Below are positions 56,321 through 64,000 of a DNA stretch of 64,000 nucleotides, piece after piece. The stretch lies in contig JABBOT010000080.1 of NCBI GenBank assembly GCA_016165875.1, positions 41,477,477-41,541,476 of the forward strand, written 5' to 3'. A program made the position numbers and the translations under genes. The notes beneath the pieces were generated by a model, which saw only the letters and a list, made by a program, of their open reading frames with translations, was not told the origin of the DNA and made no database searches. The DNA is from Acanthopleura granulata (Eukaryota > Mollusca > Polyplacophora > Chitonida > Chitonidae). Each line of letters begins with the position of its first letter. Within the stretch, counting starts at the first letter, position 1.

Positions 56321-59300
56321 AAGTTGGTTATGTATCTATACATGGACACCATTCAGGTAACCGGTGGAGACACCGTACAGGGCAGCAATAAGGCCTTGAA
56401 CCCAAACGCAAACAAAACACTTGAACTGGCCAATGGACACAAAAGTGAGGCACACAAGGTAAACTGCACAGCTAATCACTCGCTACTAATAATCCTGAAA
56501 AAAGCCTTGTCCATAATGTTGAGGAACAGGATATTCTTTTCCAGGTGAATAGGCTCCAAAGATCGGGTGTGTTTGATTTCGAGTAAATGGTATCCAAATA
56601 CGGCGTCTCATTCACTCACTGGAGCCAACTGCTCTGAACCAATCAGTGATGGCATATGTGTATGTGTCATAAATGGAGTCAAAGTGGCAAATCCTGCCAA
56701 AAAATTGCATTGCACGACATGACTTGTCATATGATACTCACTAGATAATGACAGTCACATCTGACAATCTTGAGTCTCTCATGCGTGAGGAAACTGGTTT
56801 GATATTCAATCACACGCGTCTGCGAACAGGGAGTTTAATTACTGAAGGGTAATCTCAAAGCCAGGACTGAACCGTCGCCTGGTATGTTTGAGCGGTTCAA
56901 AGATGAGAATGTGAACCACACCACTTTGCCCTGATAGATGGATCGGTTAATGTTTAAGTTTTTCACTTGTATGATGCTCAGGGTTATAGTTGGAAGACAG
57001 CGAGTATCCCGAGTAAATCCCAACATTTGTCGGGTACCTGACAAACCCTCCTCACTTACAGCCTCAGCCGAAACAGAACTGAATTTAAAAACATGACCTC
57101 ACTGGTTAACGGCCAGATGGTTGCATCAAATCAGTGCATTATTCACCCGAGTCAGCAAGGCTCCCCCACTAAGCCTTGCTCTCTACCTGTATATCACTGC
57201 CAGTCAGTGAGGAGTTCCCTCTTGAGAGACGGACCTGTAGCTGACGTTTAAGTCTGCATGTCGTCGAACAATTGGTCAGGCAGTATAACAGAAAACAGAA
57301 CACAAAACAACTCGCATATACTCTACATTTTCTCTATAGTAATCTCTTTATTACAGACTTTTGCACTATGACTGTCACCAGTATTGGCTTGCCAACAGTA
57401 AGGTGAATGAAACATTATTACACAGGAAATCCACTGATTTATTTAGCACCATTGGTTTTGCATCATTCTCAATCTTCCAGGTACATGGACAGGTAATTGT
57501 GACAAAAAAGTATAAGGCAGATCACATTCAAAGTTGCAATGTTACACGTACAGCCGTAAGAAACCGTAATCATTTCACAGTCCACAGTGAGAGATTCTGC
57601 AGGGAAGACTACATGGGTTTTGACACTCCCAATATCAATGGGACGAAAATCAGTTTCTTTGAGGCTTTCTGTTTAAAATATAAATTATCTGAGAAAATGT
57701 GACCATATCTCCATACATTTTGATCAGACACCTATTATGTCTCCCTGGAATCAAGTGTGCAAGCATGTAAGTAGGAGTGCATCAGATGACACAGATGGTA
57801 TTACAGTAACACTTATACTCCTCACATGACTTGTTCATCTTTCCATTTTACCTCACAAAATCTATGCTGACAGGTAGTATCCCTTCATTATTTCAACAAA
57901 ATAATTTTGCTTCCAGCCACAATAACTATGACTGTGTAACTTATATAGTTATATCTGATACCAAGATATGAAATTACATGTAATGTGATATGTAAACATA
58001 TTTATTCTATGTGAATTCAGAGTAAACCTCGTACAATTGCAGTACATTACTGGTCACTAATCAGGACCCACAGAAGATTTGAGTATGCACTTTCTATATT
58101 TCACTTTACACGTATGCCAGATAACAAAAAAAAAATATCATGTACACTTGTAGTTTTACATCTTCTCAAATCTCTAGTACTTGAGCAAGAAGTGAAATAA
58201 TAATAATAATGAAGAACTCAAGGCTCACATACATGTAAATTCTCAAGTTCCATACATTTGTTGAGATCTTAGCAAGATGACTGAAAGCTTATGAAACCCT
58301 AAAATTTACAGTCACACTTTGAGAACCACATCATTATTACAGCTGAACCCACATGCAATTATGAGTCTAAAATAGTATATAATACATAAACTGCCACGGT
58401 CAGGTATGTGCTATCTAAGTATACTGTAATAACGCCAAAAATTCAGGTTGTTAACCCTGAGTGGACTCTTCACACAACATGTGAAACGACGGATATGTGC
58501 CAGTAATAAACCATAAGATTCATAGCACACAATATGAATTCTAAGATAGCTGTACAAGACATAACACTACTATGATTTCATGTGACACACAGAAAGAAAG
58601 AATGTCAGTACATAATCTACATGTGTGTATACATACAGCCGCACACGTATCTTTACCCGCTTGCCCGCTAAAATTTGATAAACACACTTATTTTTTTCTG
58701 ACACTAAACTATGAAAAGAAAAATGTGCCCTAATCTTGGAAAGAATTCCAATTGAAAAATAATTTCTGACACTGCAACATTAATCGTCTTGAGACCTGTG
58801 AAAATGGCATTTCCCTGGTCTCAAGGTTGTTGTTTCAGTGTTAGAAATTAATTCCGAACTGATGGTCTCCATGACAACGATGACAGTCCTAACCAATGTA
58901 TTCGGAATGTCAAAATGACGAGGATATCACAAATGCGCACTGCAAAATATGGCAAAGAACATCAATTACATTAACAAACTTCAGCAACAAAAAACATGAA
59001 CTATATTCACTAAAAACTGGGTAAACACAAAAATCGCTGAGATTTCATTGGGTAAAACAGATCATATGAACGCAAGATAAAGTCGTCAGTTTTCAATGGC
59101 CTTTGCAAAGAACAACCAGATAAACATTTGTCATCATGGAGGACAACAGACAGAAGACCAGATGGTCATCAATAAAGGCTATCAGACAGTTCTATAGAGG
59201 TCATCAGTCACTTAAACAGAAATTTTCCAAATATTCAATCAGTTTTCGCCAATTTGGTCATTACCTGCAAATATGACTTCTCACTCTCTATTCACATCTA

Positions 59301-62131
59301 CATTACCCCCAGAGAATCTGGGACTGGTTTCACGCTGTGCATGTGAATACCATTCTGACCGGCAGTTCAAGGTGTAGCATGAAACCAGACCCACTCACTG
59401 ATCAGCTCTTGACCTCCAAGGAAGATATTAGGTACCGTACTTAACACTGAGATCATGGCGAAACATGACCACAAAACATGTACTATCAAAATTGACGACA
59501 TCACCTATAGTCTGCTTTTTTCATTTAGTTACATACTTTTGATTTTCAGTAAATTCGCCCAATCTTACTAGTGGTATTTCCTTTTTTCAGTGACATGTAA
59601 CACCCAAAACTGCACAAAGTGTTATGTATCACATCTCTGTACATGGCATGAAACTCTAGTTAAAACAATTTTTATGATATATAATATTATATTCCCATAA
59701 GCTTGTTTTCAACACCTCGTCTCAATAACCTTGAGTGACCTCACAATCATTATTATCAGCGTGGCATGCTGGGAAATGGGGGGGGGGGGTTCAGATCACG
59801 TGTGGTATTAACTATTTATCTCACAGCGTGAATGTATTGTTAGATTACAAGTTATATTGCTTCCATGCCGGAAGTGTCCGCAAACTCCTCTCACCGTTAA
59901 CTTTATACTAGTATCTCTACTATTTCTGATAACCTGATGGGTTTAGATGTATTTTATCTGTATTTCTTTCTCAACAGTCCCATGATCAGCTTTGTGGAAC
60001 AATAGTTTAGCTTGACTAATGTTGAACTACAGTTTGAAACTGAATAGTGACCGAGATTACTAACTAGATCAAATCATTCTGGATTTTGAAATTCTCAAAT
60101 GAAGAACGGGTTTGATCTGTTGTGTTAGTAGTCCAGCATTACATGACGTCAGTGTTAGCCACAGTGGCTTTAGTGATGTCTTTCAACACCTGTCAGTCAG
60201 GACTGGTTCCTCCAGTTAGTCAGCATGCTAATAAAAAAAAAATTCACTCGACACAACTGAGACCAGGAAAAATGCTTATGGGAATATAACATTATACACC
60301 ACAAAAAGGCCTTTAAATCGAGTTTCATGACATGTATGGAGATGTGGTACATGTCATTTTGCATAGTTTTGGGTGTCACATGTAACTGAAGAAAGGAAAT
60401 ACTGACAATAACAATGGGTGAATTGACAGAAGACCAAAAGTATGTGACTAAATAAAAAAAACAGACTACAGTACAATAATGCTATAGACAGCTAAGGGCA
60501 TTTGTCTTTGCCCTTGCATTTGTGTGCATTGTACAGTCTACTGAATCCATGTTAAAACAAACCAAGTGTCACGAAAAGAGAATGATGAAATATTAAAGGC
60601 ACTGGTTTACAGATTGCAGTGTTATCCCACCTCTGCTGATGAGATAAGTAATCATAAATTCTCTGATATGTTACAGTGACTAGAATAATGGATACCTTGG
60701 GTAACACAAAGTTTTATGAATGAAATGTTTTCTACTTTGAAATATGTTAGGAAATGATTTTCAATCCTCATATCAAAGCCTGCAAAAAGCCCTGTAATGA
60801 CCGACACATTCTGGAATAACTGCATGTATTTCCATTACTATAAAAGAAGAAGAAAAGCTTTGAAACCAAATCATGTCTTCCCCTTTCCACAATTTGCCAT
60901 CACACTACTGGAACCCTGAACGAAACACTCCAAAAGGTAATTACACTTCACGGCAATGTTAATCAAATTTGACCCAGGACATCTTGAGATATCAATGGGA
61001 AAGGGTATTATCTACTACGATGTCAAAATAATAATACACTGATACACAAGCACATAGACGTACTCCAACAGGTGACCTGTACTTTATACAGCACTCGATG
61101 TCAACCTTCCCATAATATCTGATTACATGTGACCTAATTGGCTGGTTGACTATCTTCCAGGAGAATCCATCTGACAGATCTCACCCACCTACCCTGAACT
61201 TGTAATCATTTGGCAGCAGGATTCTGACACCATTTTGTCAAATGTTCCCTACTCAGGTCACCACAATGCCAGCATGTTACTACAGCAAGAAATGAACACA
61301 CTACAACACTGTAGAGTTTAATCAGTTTTTGATGTAACATTGGCTCAAGGTCCTAGTTCATACTACCACAACTCCACGGGGTTAAAAAAATATGTGGCCT
61401 CCCCTCTGACATTCTTAACTAAAGTCCAGGTAAAAGTCTTACTTGACAGTACTTTTGGAGGTCTGATTCAGCTATCAGAAACTCCTTTATACTGAGAATT
61501 CAAGAGGTTCCTAACAATGCATTTTGATATTGAAGGTTGTCCTGACTTGAACACCAACTGTGATTATCTCTTTATCCATAATACTCATGGTGTAATAATA
61601 CTTGCAACATCTTTAAAAAGACAACAACAACATGTGATACAGCATTACTTTGGAAGCGGAGTGAAAAGAGACTTAAATGGCCCCTGCCATTTTAATTCTG
61701 ATGTGCTTCACATCTCTATGTCAGAGAAACAGCAAACACAATCTCGCTCCATACACCACATACACATCACGATATGGCTAAAAGGCAAAACAGAGTTTGT
61801 GTGATGCCTGCAGGAACAGCTGTGATTTCACGTTGTAGTTACAACTCAAGCCAGACCGGTCAAATCTGATAGCATTGTGAGGCTTGTGATGTTTGAAGTG
61901 TGCGTGATTTACATGTAGCTTACTTTGAAGTGCAATAAACTGGTTAAACAACAGCACAATAATAAAAGTGTATAATCTTTTTTCAGCTTTACACATTTCT
62001 TTCAGCATATATACTACAGTATGAAACATAAAGGTTTTGAATAAAGTACAATTAATGATTTCCCTTCCCTATACCACCCTCTTAATGCTGTTCCTATGAT
62101 GCTCTGAAGGGTCAGTGTTGGGTCCAGCAGA
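56321..62131. other. gene-free interval and GCSH 3' flank
   Basis: No coding exon is supported in 5.8 kb. The right part must contain the GCSH 3'UTR on -. AATAAA on - at 57349-57354 is one candidate end, but a 4.8-kb 3'UTR is uncertain. A 12-base G-run lies near 59778. ORFs such as 57361-57702 lack any recognisable motif. Confidence 0.45.
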
Positions 62132-63505
62132 TTACTGCTCTGTGAACTGTTTGTAAGATTCTTCATCCATCAGATCCTTGATTCTTTCAGGAGAAGACAA
62201 CTCTAGTTTGAATAACCAACCTACATGGGAAGAAGATCAACAAAACAGTCATAGCTATAAAATGATAAAGGTCATAAGTTACAAACCTACCCAAGCCTGT
62301 ACTATTCACAGAAGCTGGCCAAGATTAAGCAACATCTGGGAGATAACCAAACATTTAAACTTTACAGAGATGGTGCATACATGATTAAACTCAAAAAAAT
62401 GCCTTTCACTTTTAAGTTGTGGAGTAAATAAATAGCTATTTTAATCTATATAAAGAATAAATCATACAAAAACAATACCCCATTTTTCCAATTAAAAACA
62501 CCACATTTTCACAAGAACCAAGAAAAAAAACAACAAAAGCTTTTTTCAAAGGAGAGTAAATGCTAAGCTTTTCAAATTTCCTTGGGAATTACTGTAGAGA
62601 CAAACCTATAATTAATGTGGATTGCATAAGAAATATATGCACTTGACGTACAACCAAGGTCTTCACGTCTGAACTAGTCACTTTGACCACATCTATGTAA
62701 TCTATAATATCAGCTAACCTTCCTCAAGTGGTGATGAGTTGACTTTATTGGGCGTGTCTGACAGAGCGCTGTTAATCTCCGTCACAGTCCCAGATTCCGG
62801 AGCATAAACCTCTGCTGCAGCCTTCACACTCTCCAACTCTGCCGCAACCTCTGCAATAACCCAAGACAAGGGAGGTAATTCCAGATCAGATCACCATTTC
62901 ATAATCAGTCAGTAACTTTTCAGTGACTTTTATCCCCTTACAAAATAAATATGGTTCAAATCTTTTTAAAGAAGAAATGCCATATTATACCTTCGCGTAA
63001 AACAACATTTCATACATATTAAGCAATTTCTGTGAGGTGCATTTTATTCAGGGTTTAAATCTGTTCTAATTCAATGTTTAGCAATGTAGTAGGTTCCAGT
63101 AATTTAGTATGAAACTGTTTATTTGAAAACAAAAGCAATCAGAAACAGTCTATCCAGGGGGGTCTGCCATTTAGAGTTGTCAGAAAATGGCAAACAAAAA
63201 GTCTAACTGTCTACTTTAAAGGTTGGCGAACAAAATTATACTCTTTTATTTATTTTTAGGAGTGAAGAAGAAAAGAAATCCTCAACAGGTATTTGGGACC
63301 TTGAACACGATAAATGTAATCAAACACAATAACATACCTATGAATGTTCTTTGCGCCAACTCAAACCAGGCTACTTTGGGGCTATATTTTGTCACAGGGT
63401 GTAAACATTAAGTTCACACAAATGAAGATCAAAATTCTTACCATCTTTGCTAAGTGAACTTCCCACTTCAGGCAAAGACACGTACACGATCTCCCCTAGT
63501 TTATC
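62132..63505 (-). CDS. GCSH: glycine cleavage system H protein, 3' part
   Basis: Lipoyl carrier of the mitochondrial glycine cleavage complex; its lipoyl-lysine arm shuttles the aminomethyl group between the P, T and L proteins. Three - strand exons: 63505-63442, 62850-62719 and 62220-62132 (stop TAA), phases consistent, all GT-AG. They read [22 protein letters not shown], then [21 protein letters not shown] (the lysine of ESVKAA is the lipoylation site), [15 protein letters not shown] and finally WLFKLELSS to FTEQ. The mitochondrial presequence and the HEWV-containing N-terminal exons lie beyond the window. A TG/GTAAGG donor at the extreme right end (GT at 63998-63997) may belong to the preceding exon. 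It is convergent with PEAMT. Confidence 0.95.
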
Positions 63506-64000
63506 CTGGAATAAACATGCAAGCAACAGGTGTTGAGAAATTTACAAGACTCTACTTTACAGGCACAGCATTAGGGGAGCTGAAGTCCAATGTTACTGGA
63601 GGCCAACTATGTGGTATAATTTTTAACTTTACAGGTTTACTTGTACTTAATTTATTAGCTGAGTGAAGCAAAATGCTATAATGAAGAATATTTCATGTAT
63701 ACCATGAGTGGTCTAATGTATGGATGGAGTGGCACCCCTCTTGGATAAAACCACCTAACCTACCACCTAAGTCACTAGAGAATTTTTCCACAGGTCATAC
63801 TGGAGAAAGACAAAACACTCCCTGGTGAACTTCATTTGAGACCATATAAAAAATTATACAAATTTTGTCAGTTGGTTTTTTCCACCAAGCCCTCCAGAAC
63901 ACATGTGGCGAATAAACTGAGGGACACCAATGCTTGGATTGAACCTACACAGCATGTCATTATGTGAGGGTCAAGCAACTCTTGTCATCAACCCTTACCA

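Noticed and set aside
57361..57702. 113-aa + strand ORF downstream of PEAMT
   Set aside because: No motifs, AT-rich composition like surrounding non-coding DNA, and it lies antisense to the probable GCSH 3' region.
1..64000. Search for CRISPR arrays, prokaryotic operons, prophage or defence systems
   Set aside because: All supported genes are spliced or eukaryotic in type. The direct repeats are head-to-tail minisatellites without unique spacers, so no CRISPR or prokaryotic system is present.

Overview
This is animal nuclear DNA: AT-rich, intron-rich and repeat-dense, with GT-AG introns, SINEs, minisatellites and a broken tyrosine-recombinase retrotransposon. The gene content and a very common tRNA-derived SINE with an AAATAAAT-type tail suggest a marine invertebrate. 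I favour a lophotrochozoan (mollusc or brachiopod grade), but the species cannot be named from sequence alone. No prokaryotic operon, CRISPR array or viral genome is present.

Five protein genes can be read, four of them spliced. (1) An alpha-kinase-domain protein on + (13317-14387), whose CDS is one exon and which probably has a 5'UTR intron. (2) RPL13 on - (20610 down to 18469, three coding exons, 211 aa). (3) USB1, the U6 snRNA 3'-end phosphodiesterase, on + (23727-28796, seven exons, 282 aa). (4) A bipartite phosphoethanolamine N-methyltransferase (PEAMT/PMT) on + (34866-51800, twelve exons, 501 aa). (5) The 3' half of GCSH, the glycine-cleavage H protein, on - (63505 down to 62132, continuing beyond the right edge). 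All internal exon phases match, and the summed lengths are divisible by three for USB1, PEAMT and RPL13.

Layout: 1-13060 is gene-poor, with SINE copies, small duplications, a GACCCC hexamer run, an (AT)n run and isolated CRE-like motifs. 13061-14387 is the alpha-kinase gene. 14388-18423 is intergenic, with two SINEs, a nested inverted repeat and two abutting perfect CRE palindromes. 18424-20650 is RPL13, which faces away from USB1 (23.7-29.3 kb). 29.3-34.5 kb is repeats. 34.5-53.4 kb is PEAMT, with a promoter carrying two CACGTG boxes and introns loaded with minisatellites, SINEs and a DIRS/Ngaro-like retrotransposon. 53.4-56.4 kb holds a three-copy diverged ~350 bp repeat. 56.4-64 kb is the GCSH 3' side and partial gene.

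The most unusual signal is that three of the four spliced genes carry tandem duplications spanning an exon-intron boundary. RPL13 has five copies of a 47-bp unit containing the exon-3 end and 5' splice site, one of them with a dead donor. USB1 has three copies of catalytic exon 6, two decayed. PEAMT exon 7 runs directly into a 26-bp array seeded from its own 3' end and donor. USB1, GCSH and RPL13 are all on human 16q, so the window probably preserves an ancient linkage. PEAMT consumes SAM to make phosphocholine and GCSH feeds one-carbon units to folate, but a functional link between these neighbours is only speculation.
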